From Hymenobacter setariae (lineage in GTDB: Bacteria > Bacteroidota > Bacteroidia > Cytophagales > Hymenobacteraceae), in contig NZ_VMRJ01000001.1 in assembly GCF_007713685.1 (NCBI RefSeq), positions 248,001-312,000 of the forward strand: 64,000 nucleotides of DNA, given 5' to 3'. The notes beneath the pieces were generated by a model. It ran no database searches. It saw only the letters and a program-made list of their open reading frames with translations, and was not told where the DNA came from. The translations under genes and the position numbers were made by a program. Positions within the stretch are counted from its first letter, which is position 1; the number at the start of each line of letters is the position of its first letter. Positions 34,633-42,754 of this stretch are shown in pieces.

Positions 34633-34734
34633 ATGATGTTCAACGCCCGTAGCGCTACGCCCGTGCTTACTGCTGCCCAACCAGCCCCGCTTGCGGGCTG
34701 GGGCGTGGCCGTGCATCACCACCACCATCTGTAG
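34633..34734 (+). CDS. hisL: Histidine leader peptide (33 codons, five consecutive His)
   Basis: This small open frame starts at ATG 34633 (MMFNARSATPVLTAAQPAPL). It ends WGVAVHHHHHL and stops at TAG 34732-34734. Five consecutive His codons (CAT CAC CAC CAC CAT, 34714-34728) next to the stop, 188 nt before hisG, match the logic of his-operon leader peptides known from enterobacteria. Low charged His-tRNA would stall the ribosome here and change the folding of the downstream RNA. The only conserved thing expected is the His run. Attenuation is inferred; the open frame and the His run are seen directly. Confidence 0.8.
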   Translation: MMFNARSATPVLTAAQPAPLAGWGVAVHHHHHL

Positions 34735-34919
34735 GGGACCGGGCAACCGGGCTGGCCGCCGCTTCGTAGCCCCGCCAGCCGCTCGCGTCTCCGCCACCGT
34801 TCCCAGGTATCTGGGCTGTCTGTTTCTCGTTCGGGTTTTCTAATGCGCTGTTCGGCTGGCTAGATGCTGCCGGGGGCGGGTTTGTTATCGCCGCTCGCCG
34901 TGCGGGTGGTTTCTTTTTC
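34681..34919 (+). promoter_or_regulatory. Candidate his attenuator RNA
   Basis: Five mutually complementary segments lie in this stretch: CCAGCCC (34681-34687), GGGCTGG (34695-34701), GGGCTGGC (34749-34756), GCCAGCCG (34774-34781) and CGGCTGGC (34853-34860). The first two form a hairpin within the leader ORF. The fourth can pair with the third or the fifth. A weak hairpin (CCGC...GCGG) and T-rich run (TTTCTTTTTCT) lie just before hisG. This layout permits alternative folds set by ribosome position on the His codons. No fold was computed. Confidence 0.55.
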
Positions 34920-34921
34920 TA

Positions 34922-35773
34922 ATGCTACGCTTAGCCATTCAAAAGTCCGGCCGCCTGTCGGACGACTCGCTGCAACTCATTCGGGAGTGCGGCATCAGCT
35001 TCGTTTCGTCTTCCTATAAACTGAAGGTAGAAGCCAGCAATTTCCCGCTCGAAATCCTGTATTTGCGCGACGACGATATTCCGGGCTACGTGCAAGACGG
35101 TGTAGCCGACCTAGGTATCGTGGGCCAGAATGTGCTGGTCGAAGCCGGGGGCGCCGCTCTCGAAGTCGAAGCCCTCGGTTTCAGCAAGTGCCGCCTAAGC
35201 TTGGCGGTGCCCCGCGGGGCCGAGTACAACTCGGTAGCCGACTTGCAGGGGAAGAACATTGCTACTTCGTACCCTAGGTTGCTCGGCGACTACCTGGCGG
35301 GCCAGGGCGTGCAGGCGCACTTGCACACCATCAGCGGTTCGGTCGAAATTGCGCCCAGCATCGGGCTGGCTGAGGCCATCTGCGACATTGTAAGCAGCGG
35401 TTCGACCTTGCTCGGCAACGGTCTGCGCGAAGTCGAAACTATTTTCCGCTCGGAGGCCGTGCTCATCGCCGCCCCCAACCTGACCGCCGAGAAGCAGCAG
35501 CTACTTGACCAGCTGCGCTTCCGGATGCAGGCCGTGCGCCGGGCCCAGCGCTCGAAGTATATCGTGCTCAACGCGCCGCTAGCTGCCCTAGATGCGGTGA
35601 AGGCTCTGCTGCCGGGCATTAAGTCGCCCACCGTGACGCCGCTGGCCGAAGAAGGCTGGGTATCGGTGCAATCGGTGGTGGAGGAAGACAAATTCTGGCA
35701 CATTGCCGGCGAGCTGCAAGCCATTGGGGCAGAAGGTATCCTGGTGATGGCCATCGAAAAGCGGATTTATTAA
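34922..35773 (+). CDS. hisG: ATP phosphoribosyltransferase (long form)
   Basis: HisG starts histidine synthesis by joining ATP and PRPP. The 283-residue protein is the long form with a C-terminal ACT-like regulatory domain (LLPGIKSPTVTPLAEEGWVS), so no HisZ partner is needed and histidine can inhibit it directly. N-terminal features: LRLAIQKSGRLSDDSLQLIR, DGVADLGIVGQNVLVE, and the PRPP-binding DIVSSGSTLLGNGL. It is the first gene of the his operon, after the leader. Confidence 0.97.
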   Translation: MLRLAIQKSGRLSDDSLQLIRECGISFVSSSYKLKVEASNFPLEILYLRDDDIPGYVQDGVADLGIVGQNVLVEAGGAALEVEALGFSKCRLSLAVPRGAEYNSVADLQGKNIATSYPRLLGDYLAGQGVQAHLHTISGSVEIAPSIGLAEAICDIVSSGSTLLGNGLREVETIFRSEAVLIAAPNLTAEKQQLLDQLRFRMQAVRRAQRSKYIVLNAPLAALDAVKALLPGIKSPTVTPLAEEGWVSVQSVVEEDKFWHIAGELQAIGAEGILVMAIEKRIY

Positions 35774-35811
35774 GCTGTTAGCGAGGGTATAATAGCCCAA
35801 AGCACAACCCC

Positions 35812-37119
35812 ATGCAGATTTTCCGTAACCCCGGGCCGGTCGAGTGGGCCGCGCTCCAAGAGCGCCCACAGGCCGCTAGCAATGCCGCCGTGCTAGCCCG
35901 CGCCGCCGAGATTTTTGACGACGTAGCCCAGCGTGGCGACGAGGCGCTGCGCCAGTACGCTGCCCAGTTCGACGGCGTGCCCGACCTAGGTAGCCTGCGC
36001 GTGAGCCCCGAAGAGCTAGCCGCTGGGGCGGCCCAGGTGCCCGCCGAGCTGCAAGTCGCCATTCGGCAGGCGCGCCAGAATATTGAGAAGTTTCACGCCG
36101 CCCAGCGCCCCTCCGCCGTGGAGGCCGAGGTTGAAACTATGCCGGGTGTGCACTGCTGGCGTCGCAGCGTGGCCGTGCCGCGGGTGGGGCTTTATATTCC
36201 GGGCGGCTCGGCCCCGTTGTTTTCTACCTTACTAATGCTGGGCGTACCGGCCAAGCTGGCGGGCTGCCGCGAAATTGTGCTGTGCACCCCGCCCGGCCGG
36301 GGCGATGGGCGCATTGCGCCCGCTATTCTCTTCGCCGCGCAGGAACTTGGGTTGACGACTATCATTAAAGCTGGGGGTGCGCAGGCCGTGGCGGCTCTTA
36401 CCGTGGGCACGGGCAGCGTGCCAGCCGTGGACAAGATTTTTGGCCCCGGCAACCGCTACGTAACTGCCGCCAAGCAATTGGCCGCCCAGCGCGGGGTGGC
36501 CATCGATATGCCCGCTGGCCCGTCGGAGGTGCTCGTTATTGCTGACAGTAGCGCTAACCCGGCCTTTGTGGCCGCCGACTTGCTCTCGCAGGCTGAACAT
36601 GGTCCTGATTCGCAGGTAGTGCTGCTGACCGATTCGGAAGCTATTCTACAAGGAGTGGTGGCCGAGTTGGAGCGCCAACTGCCGTTGCTGCCCCGTGCCG
36701 AAATAGCTCGCCAGGCGCTGGCCGAAAGCCGGGCTATCCTGCTGCCGGATGTGCGCACGATGCTAGACTTCAGCAACCAATACGCGCCCGAGCACCTGAT
36801 TTTGGCCGTGGCCGCGCCCGAAGACCTAGCTGCCGACATCTACAATGCGGGCTCCGTGTTTATGGGTCACCTCACGCCCGAAGCCGTGGGCGACTATGCC
36901 TCCGGTACCAACCACACGCTGCCGACGGGTGGCTACGCCCGCGCCTACAGTGGGGTGTCGCTCGATTCGTTCTACAAGAAAATTACTTTCCAGCAGCTCG
37001 CTCCCCACGGATTAGCCGCCCTGGCCCCGGTGGTAGAGGCAATGGCGGAAGCCGAAGGACTCCGCGCCCACGCTCAGGCAGTGGCGTTGCGCCGCGAGCA
37101 TTTGGCAGCCAAGCAGTAG
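35812..37119 (+). CDS. hisD: Histidinol dehydrogenase
   Basis: HisD oxidises histidinol to histidine with two NAD+. The 435-residue protein has the characteristic VPRVGLYIPGGSAPLFSTLL, KIFGPGNRYVTAAKQL, PAGPSEVLVIAD and QAEHGPDSQVVLL, and near the end LPTGGYARAYSGVSLDSFYK. The zinc and catalytic His residues are in GPSEV..SQAEHGPDS and YAPEHLIL. It follows hisG by 38 nt. Confidence 0.97.
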   Translation: MQIFRNPGPVEWAALQERPQAASNAAVLARAAEIFDDVAQRGDEALRQYAAQFDGVPDLGSLRVSPEELAAGAAQVPAELQVAIRQARQNIEKFHAAQRPSAVEAEVETMPGVHCWRRSVAVPRVGLYIPGGSAPLFSTLLMLGVPAKLAGCREIVLCTPPGRGDGRIAPAILFAAQELGLTTIIKAGGAQAVAALTVGTGSVPAVDKIFGPGNRYVTAAKQLAAQRGVAIDMPAGPSEVLVIADSSANPAFVAADLLSQAEHGPDSQVVLLTDSEAILQGVVAELERQLPLLPRAEIARQALAESRAILLPDVRTMLDFSNQYAPEHLILAVAAPEDLAADIYNAGSVFMGHLTPEAVGDYASGTNHTLPTGGYARAYSGVSLDSFYKKITFQQLAPHGLAALAPVVEAMAEAEGLRAHAQAVALRREHLAAKQ

Positions 37120-37212
37120 ACTGGGCGCCACGAGTCACTTCTAGTCGCCTAGTTAGCCTGGCATAACCGGGCGTAGCTGCGAAATTCGTTTAATCCGTTA
37201 TAATCTGCGGTT

Positions 37213-38259
37213 ATGTTTGACTTAGAATCTCTTATTCGCCCCAACGTGCGGGTGATGAAGCCCTATTCCTCGGCCCGCGACGAGTTTCAGGGTGAGGCCC
37301 GCGTGATGCTCGACGCCAACGAGAATAGCCTCGGCAGCGCTGGCCCGGCAGAGTTTAACCGCTACCCCGACCCGCAGCAGCGCGCCGTGAAGCAGGCCCT
37401 AGGTGCGCTGAAAGGCATAGCGCCCGAGCAGGTATTTCTCAGCAACGGCTCGGATGAAGTAATTGACCTGCTGGTGCGCCTAGTAGCGCGCCCTGGTCAA
37501 GACAGCATTCTGAGCACGCCGCCCACCTTCGGCATGTACGAAGTAGCCGCTGCCCTCAATGATGTGACGTTGGAGCGCGTACCGCTCGACGCTGATTACC
37601 AACTCAGCCCCGACGCGCTAACGCAAATTCTGGCCTCCAAAGCCAAAATCGTGTTTTTGTGCTCGCCCAACAACCCAACCGGCAACCTGCTGCGTACGGC
37701 CGACATCGAGCAAATTTTGCGAGGCTTCCCCGGCTTGGTGGTGGTAGACGAGGCCTATGCCGACTTTGCCGACCAGCCCAGTTGGCTCACGCGCCTAGGT
37801 GAGTTTGCAAACTTGGTGGTCCTACAAACCTTCTCCAAGGCCTGGGGCCTGGCGGGCATCCGCCTAGGGATGGCCTTCGGCTCGCCGGAGGTTATCGCTT
37901 ATCTCAACCGCATCAAGATGCCTTATAACGTGTCGGAGAACACCCAGCGCCTGGCCCTAGCCGCGCTCGCCGACACCAGCCGCTTCGAAGCTATGCGCCA
38001 GGAGCTGTTGCAAAGCCGCGTTACGCTGCAAGCCGCGCTGGCCGAATTGCCCATCGTGGACCACATCTTTCCGTCTGATGCAAATTTTCTGCTCACCCGC
38101 TTCCGCCTCGACGTGGGCGCCGTGTACCAGCACCTGCTGAGCCAGGGCATCGTGGTACGCCGACCCACTCAGGCGGCCTGTGCTGGCAGCCTGCGCCTGA
38201 CCGTGGGCACGGCCGCCGAAAACGACACGCTAGTAGCTGCCCTGCGGGCATTTGTATAG
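37213..38259 (+). CDS. hisC: Histidinol-phosphate aminotransferase
   Basis: HisC is a fold-I PLP aminotransferase that makes histidinol phosphate. The 348-residue protein has DANENSLGSAGPAEFNRYPD, the motif FLCSPNNPTGNLL, VVDEAYADFADQPSW and the PLP lysine in LQTFSKAWGLAGIRLGMAFG. It lies 93 nt after hisD and starts at the ATG at 37213. Confidence 0.97.
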   Translation: MFDLESLIRPNVRVMKPYSSARDEFQGEARVMLDANENSLGSAGPAEFNRYPDPQQRAVKQALGALKGIAPEQVFLSNGSDEVIDLLVRLVARPGQDSILSTPPTFGMYEVAAALNDVTLERVPLDADYQLSPDALTQILASKAKIVFLCSPNNPTGNLLRTADIEQILRGFPGLVVVDEAYADFADQPSWLTRLGEFANLVVLQTFSKAWGLAGIRLGMAFGSPEVIAYLNRIKMPYNVSENTQRLALAALADTSRFEAMRQELLQSRVTLQAALAELPIVDHIFPSDANFLLTRFRLDVGAVYQHLLSQGIVVRRPTQAACAGSLRLTVGTAAENDTLVAALRAFV

Positions 38260-38274
38260 CGACCTAGGATAACA

Positions 38275-38673
38275 ATGAAGTCTTATAGCGTAGAAACTGG
38301 CGATGGAATTATCCAGGACTTCTCTATTTCCTTCAAAGAGCAGAAAACTAGTTTTGTATTGGAACGCTGGGAATACAATAATCTAGAACGAATTACCCTG
38401 ATTTTTACGGGGGTAGTGTTGCAGGATTTTGAGTATTTCAGCGATTTTAACTGCATCTCAGATATTGGCGAAACGTCGGATGCAGTAGAGTTTCAGCCAT
38501 ATTGGCAAGCCTACCTAGATAAATGGCAAAAGCACGTGAAAAGGCACCTAGCTGAGATTGCGCAAGGTGCTTCGTGGCGCTATTTCTTCATTTCTACTAG
38601 TGGGGGATTAGATGGCTTTGTTATCTGTAAAGACTTTGAACTTACTACTGCCATTGTACTGGATGGTGACTAG
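38275..38673 (+). CDS. Uncharacterised AT-rich small protein within the his operon
   Basis: I do not recognise it. The 132-residue acidic protein (KSYSVETGDGIIQDFSISFK... FFISTSGGLDGFVICKDFEL) has no signal peptide or membrane helix and no motif known to me. The DNA is clearly poorer in GC than its neighbours (many A/T-ending codons), which hints at recent insertion. Its size, acidity and isolation resemble immunity proteins of polymorphic toxin systems, but no toxin is present. It starts 15 nt after hisC and ends 21 nt before hisB, so it is cotranscribed. Confidence 0.6.
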   Translation: MKSYSVETGDGIIQDFSISFKEQKTSFVLERWEYNNLERITLIFTGVVLQDFEYFSDFNCISDIGETSDAVEFQPYWQAYLDKWQKHVKRHLAEIAQGASWRYFFISTSGGLDGFVICKDFELTTAIVLDGD

Positions 38674-38694
38674 CTCAATACTTCTTAATTATTC

Positions 38695-39798
38695 ATGAAA
38701 AGAGTCCTCTTCATTGACCGCGACGGCACTATTCTCATTGAGCCGCCGACCGACTACCAGATTGATGCCTGGCACAAATTTGACTTTGTACCGGGGGCCA
38801 TTACGGCCCTGGCTCAACTGGCCCGCGACGGTGAGTACGAGTTAGTGATGGTTACCAATCAGGATGGCCTTGGCACTGACAGCTACCCCGAAAATACATT
38901 CTGGCCCTACCAGCAAAAAATGCTGGACATCCTAAAAGGGGAGGGGGTTGAATTCAGTGAAATACTCATCGACCGCAGCTTTGCCCACGACCCGGCTCCA
39001 ACGCGCAAGCCCGGCACGGCGCTGCTCACCCGCTACCTCGAACCAGCTAATGGCTACGACCTGAAGCACTCCTACGTGATAGGCGACCGCCTGACCGATG
39101 TGCAACTAGCCGAGAACCTAGGGTGCCAAGCCATCTTGCTGCACGCCGAGGCTGATGAGCGCGCCGCTCTCAGCACGACCGACTGGTCGCGAGTGTACGA
39201 GCACCTGCGCCGCCCACCGCGCAAAGCCCACGTGATGCGCAACACCAACGAGACGCGCATTGAGATTATCCTCAACCTCGACGGCACCGGCCACACCGAC
39301 TGCCAGACCGGCTTAGGGTTCTTCGACCACATGCTCGACCAATTGGGCAAGCACAGCGGCTGCGACCTCTACGTGCGCACCCACGGCGATTTGCACATCG
39401 ACGAGCACCATACAGTAGAAGACACGGCCATTGCCATCGGCGCGGCCTACAACGAAGCGCTCGGTGATAAGCGCGGTGTAAACCGCTACGGCTTTCTGCT
39501 ACCCATGGATGATGCGTTGGCTCAGGCGGCCATTGACTTCTCGGGCCGGCCGTGGTTGGTTTGGGCCGCGGACTTCCGCCGCGAGCGGGTAGGCGACGTG
39601 CCGACCGAGCTATTTTACCATTTCTGGAAAAGCTTCTCCGACGCAGCGCGCTGTAACCTTAACATCAAATGCAAAGGCGACAACGAGCACCACAAAATCG
39701 AGGCAATTTTCAAGGCCGTGGCCAAGTCTATTAAGCAGGCAGTGCAGCGTGACCCTACTGGGCAAAACGTAATTCCTAGTACCAAGGGCATTTTGTAA
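38695..39798 (+). CDS. hisB: Bifunctional histidinol-phosphatase / imidazoleglycerol-phosphate dehydratase
   Basis: The 367-residue fusion carries an N-terminal HAD phosphatase (FIDRDGTILIEPPTD, Asp8 and Asp10; YVIGDRLTDVQLAENLGCQA) and a C-terminal IGP dehydratase from about residue 180. The latter has TGLGFFDHMLDQLGKHSGCD, HIDEHHTVEDTAIAIGAAYN and NIKCKGDNEHHKIEAIFKAV, which hold the metal-binding His clusters. The fused form is common to gammaproteobacteria and Bacteroidota. It catalyses steps 7 and 9 of the pathway. Confidence 0.97.
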   Translation: MKRVLFIDRDGTILIEPPTDYQIDAWHKFDFVPGAITALAQLARDGEYELVMVTNQDGLGTDSYPENTFWPYQQKMLDILKGEGVEFSEILIDRSFAHDPAPTRKPGTALLTRYLEPANGYDLKHSYVIGDRLTDVQLAENLGCQAILLHAEADERAALSTTDWSRVYEHLRRPPRKAHVMRNTNETRIEIILNLDGTGHTDCQTGLGFFDHMLDQLGKHSGCDLYVRTHGDLHIDEHHTVEDTAIAIGAAYNEALGDKRGVNRYGFLLPMDDALAQAAIDFSGRPWLVWAADFRRERVGDVPTELFYHFWKSFSDAARCNLNIKCKGDNEHHKIEAIFKAVAKSIKQAVQRDPTGQNVIPSTKGIL

Positions 39799-39801
39799 AA
39801 C

Positions 39802-39848
39802 CTATTTACTCATTTGTTAATTAATTAAACTATCAAATGAGTAAATAG
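39802..39848. repeat. 15-bp AT-rich inverted repeat between hisB and hisH
   Basis: CTATTTACTCATTTG (39802-39816) is fully complementary to 39834-39848, with a 17-nt AT-rich loop. A related half-site (ATTTACTCAAATG) occurs before hisA near 40559-40571. The hairpin lacks a T-run and could be a processing site or partial terminator within the operon. Confidence 0.6.
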
Positions 39849-39873
39849 ATAAGTTGGTCCATAAGTTTAAGTT

Positions 39874-40554
39874 ATGAATATTGCGGTTATTGATTACCAG
39901 GGGGGCAATGTGCAGTCAGTGCTATTCGCGCTGGAGCGATTAGGTGTTACGAACGCCGTGCTCACGTCGGACCCTGCCGTCATTCGGCAAGCCGACCGGG
40001 TGTTGTTTCCGGGGGAAGGGGAGGCGAGCTCGGCCATGCGGGCGTTGCGGGCCGCTGGTTTGGATAAGGTATTGCCTACACTTACGCAACCGTTTTTAGG
40101 TATCTGCCTAGGTATGCAGCTGCTGGGTCGTCACAGCGAGGAAGGCCCGGCGGGCGGGACCGAGTTGCTCGGGATGCTGCCCTTCGATGTCGTGCGCTTC
40201 ACGCCGCCCGATGCCATGCATAAAGTGCCCCATATGGGCTGGAACAACTTGCATGACCTGCAAACGCCGCTTTTCGCAGACCTAGGTGGAGTAACCTCGC
40301 CTAGTGATGAAAGCCTCCAGTCGCACTCGAACCAGCAACCTCAACCTAGCGCCGCCGACTACGTGTACTTCGTGCACAGTTACTATGCCCCGGTGGGCGA
40401 CTACACCATTGCCCAGGCTAGCTACCCGGCGGGTGTGCCGTTCAGCGCGGGCGTGCGCCACCGCAATTTTTACGGCGTGCAGTTCCACGTCGAAAAAAGT
40501 GGTCCGGTAGGCGAGCACATCCTGCGCAACTTTCTGACCGCCAACCTAAGCTAA
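39874..40554 (+). CDS. hisH: Imidazole glycerol phosphate synthase glutaminase subunit
   Basis: HisH supplies ammonia from glutamine to HisF. The 226-residue class-I amidotransferase has NIAVIDYQGGNVQSVLFALE, the nucleophile in FLGICLGMQLLG (Cys78), and the His-Glu pair in GVQFHVEKSG (His205, Glu207; the usual HPEKS reads HVEKS here). An extra Ser/Gln-rich stretch of about 25 residues (GVTSPSDESLQSHSNQQPQP) lies before DYVYFVHSYY. The hisF partner is 2.2 kb downstream. Confidence 0.95.
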   Translation: MNIAVIDYQGGNVQSVLFALERLGVTNAVLTSDPAVIRQADRVLFPGEGEASSAMRALRAAGLDKVLPTLTQPFLGICLGMQLLGRHSEEGPAGGTELLGMLPFDVVRFTPPDAMHKVPHMGWNNLHDLQTPLFADLGGVTSPSDESLQSHSNQQPQPSAADYVYFVHSYYAPVGDYTIAQASYPAGVPFSAGVRHRNFYGVQFHVEKSGPVGEHILRNFLTANLS

Positions 40555-40612
40555 TCTTATTTACTCAAATGTTATAATGAGGTATTCGCTAGATACCTGT
40601 TGCTATTTTCAA

Positions 40613-41335
40613 ATGGATATAATACCTGCCATCGACCTCATTAATGGTTCGTGCGTGCGCCTGACCGGCGGCGACTTTGCCCGCCAGACTACTTATGCTG
40701 CCGACCCCTTAGCACAGGCGCAGTACTTTGAGCAACTTGGGGCTACTCGCCTCCACTTAGTCGACCTTGATGGGGCGCGTGCCCGCGAGCCGCGCCAGTT
40801 GGCCGTGCTCGAACGAATTGCCCGCAATACCCGGCTGCATATCGACTTCGGCGGTGGTATTCAAACCACGCAGGCCGCCGAGCAGGCGTTTGCGGCGGGA
40901 GCGGCGCAGCTTACGGCTGGTAGTATTGCGGCCCGCGAGCCGGCATTGGTGGGGGAGTGGCTAACCCGCTTCGGGGCTGAGCGCATTATCATCGGAGCCG
41001 ATTTTAAGGGTGAGCACATTGCCGTGAGCGCCTGGACCGAGCAGTCGGACCAAACGCTCACAACCTTCATCGGGACCTACCTAGGGGCCGGGGCCACCAC
41101 CTTTATCTGCACCGACGTGAGCCGCGACGGCCAACTGCAAGGCCCTGCCACCGATACCTACACCGCGCTGCGGCAGCAGTTTCCAGCGGCGCAGTTTGTG
41201 GCGAGTGGCGGCGTCACGACGGTGGCCGACGTGGTGGCCCTGCGGGCACTCGGCATGAGTGGAGCCATCATTGGCAAGGCCATTTACGAGGGCACTATTA
41301 CGGAGGCTGAGTTGCGGGCGGAACTGGCGCGGTAG
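40613..41335 (+). CDS. hisA: ProFAR isomerase (phosphoribosylformimino-AICAR-P isomerase)
   Basis: HisA is a half-barrel repeat enzyme that isomerises ProFAR to PRFAR. The protein of 240 residues starts at the ATG at 40613 (MDIIPAIDLINGSCVRLTGG, with catalytic Asp8). An upstream in-frame ATG at 40577 would add 12 residues that the family does not have. RLHIDFGGGIQTTQAAEQAF, FICTDVSRDGQLQGPATDTY (second catalytic Asp) and VASGGVTTVADV follow. Confidence 0.95.
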   Translation: MDIIPAIDLINGSCVRLTGGDFARQTTYAADPLAQAQYFEQLGATRLHLVDLDGARAREPRQLAVLERIARNTRLHIDFGGGIQTTQAAEQAFAAGAAQLTAGSIAAREPALVGEWLTRFGAERIIIGADFKGEHIAVSAWTEQSDQTLTTFIGTYLGAGATTFICTDVSRDGQLQGPATDTYTALRQQFPAAQFVASGGVTTVADVVALRALGMSGAIIGKAIYEGTITEAELRAELAR

Positions 41336-41357
41336 AATAGTAGCCTAGGTAAGCGTA

Positions 41358-42011
41358 ATGGAAATAGAGGGAACCCGACCTAAAGAGCAGCAAGTGTTGG
41401 CACAAGAGCTTGGCCGGTTGGCCCGGTTATTTCCGACTGTTGCGCCGGCGGAGGTACAAGCTGCTTTGGCTTGCCTTCCGCTGTGCAAGGTGAGTTCGGG
41501 AGAAGAAGTGCCGGTGTCGAACCTGCTGTCCCCGGATGGCTACCTCCTTACCTGGCAGGGTAAGCAACTGGAACTGCCCTATCGCATCTACTTTCAAGAG
41601 CCTGCGCTCGGTGCCGAACAATTGCTAACGGACCGGCAGCGTCAACTGCTGCAGTGCTTATACCTGCGCCACCACGATGGGTTTGTGCGGCAGCGGTACT
41701 TGCAGCAGTTGTTGGCAAGTGCCGAGCTGGAAGCATTTACGACACCTTTTACATTTAGCTTGCTGAGCGACTACGTGCAAGAAATTCTGGAGGTGCTAGC
41801 TGCGCACCTTGCCCCGGCGCTGCTGCCCAGTTATGTCAGGCTGATAGGAGAAAATCCCCGCTACTGGTCGCAGACGCAGGGCCGCGTAGCAAGTTATTGG
41901 GATATTTACTATCGCACTGGCCGCCGAGGTTCTCCTCAATTCCGGCACTACGTGGGTAACCGGCTGCTGAAGAAGTTGCGTGCAGCTTTACAAGAAAATG
42001 CGTCGAATTAG
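41358..42011 (+). CDS. Uncharacterised protein within the his operon
   Basis: I do not recognise the family. The 217-residue protein has no signal peptide or membrane helix. It is Leu- and Gln-rich, mostly helical in appearance, with blocks LLTWQGKQLELPYRIYFQEP, LTDRQRQLLQCLYLRHHDGF, RYLQQLLASA and a basic end (GRRGSPQFRHYVGNRLLKKL). It sits 22 nt after hisA and 12 nt before the HAD gene, so it is cotranscribed, yet nothing links it to histidine. It may be a lineage-specific protein. Confidence 0.6.
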   Translation: MEIEGTRPKEQQVLAQELGRLARLFPTVAPAEVQAALACLPLCKVSSGEEVPVSNLLSPDGYLLTWQGKQLELPYRIYFQEPALGAEQLLTDRQRQLLQCLYLRHHDGFVRQRYLQQLLASAELEAFTTPFTFSLLSDYVQEILEVLAAHLAPALLPSYVRLIGENPRYWSQTQGRVASYWDIYYRTGRRGSPQFRHYVGNRLLKKLRAALQENASN

Positions 42012-42023
42012 CATTCTTAGCCT

Positions 42024-42737
42024 ATGCCCGCTGCCACCCCCATTACGACCATTCTTTTCGACCTCGACGATACCCTGTTCGACCATATAGGTACGGCCTG
42101 GGCGACCCTGGCGGCCACTGCTGCCGGCCGCGCTACCCTGCGCGGGGTGCCTGTAGAAGACCTATACCGCCGCTACAGTGAGTTGCTGGAGGAGCTGCAC
42201 CCGCAGGTAATGACCGGGCGCATCTCCTACCAGGAAGCGCGGCAGCAGCGGTTTGCGCGGCTCCTGGCGCCTTACGAACCCGCTGTGTCGGCCGAGGCAG
42301 CCAACGAATTCGCTCGGCAGTACTACGGGCACTACCAGCAGCAGCGGCGGCCGGTAGCTGGGGCACTGGCCTTGCTGAAAGCGCTAAAACCGGAGTATAA
42401 AATTGGTGTCGTAACCAATAACCGCTTAGCCGAGCAGCAGGAGAAACTGCGGCACCTAGGCATGAGTGCATTGGTGGATGCCCTGGTTACCTCGGAAGAG
42501 GTAGGGGTGCTCAAGCCCGATGCCCGCATCTACCAGGTGGCCCTAGCGCGCCTAGGTTCCGAAGCTGCCCAAACCGTGATGGTGGGCGACAACTGGACCG
42601 CTGACGTGGTGGGTGCCCTAGCCGTGGGCATCCGGCCCGTGTGGCTGAACCGCACCGGCGCGGTGCGCCCGCTGCCCCAGGTGGCCGAGCTCACTAGTTT
42701 AGAGCCACTGGCCGACGTGTTGCAACACTTACACTAG
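42024..42737 (+). CDS. HAD hydrolase, YjjG-like
   Basis: The 237-residue HAD phosphatase has motif I ILFDLDDTLFDHIG, the cap (EELHPQVMTGRISYQEARQQ), motif II GVVTNNRLAEQQ and motif III/IV VLKPDARIYQ with VMVGDNWTADVVGALAVGIR. It resembles pyrimidine nucleotidases of the YjjG type. It lies between an unknown gene and hisF. It is not the histidinol phosphatase, since HisB already carries that activity. Confidence 0.88.
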   Translation: MPAATPITTILFDLDDTLFDHIGTAWATLAATAAGRATLRGVPVEDLYRRYSELLEELHPQVMTGRISYQEARQQRFARLLAPYEPAVSAEAANEFARQYYGHYQQQRRPVAGALALLKALKPEYKIGVVTNNRLAEQQEKLRHLGMSALVDALVTSEEVGVLKPDARIYQVALARLGSEAAQTVMVGDNWTADVVGALAVGIRPVWLNRTGAVRPLPQVAELTSLEPLADVLQHLH

Positions 42738-42754
42738 CTTACTTTAAGAATCAG

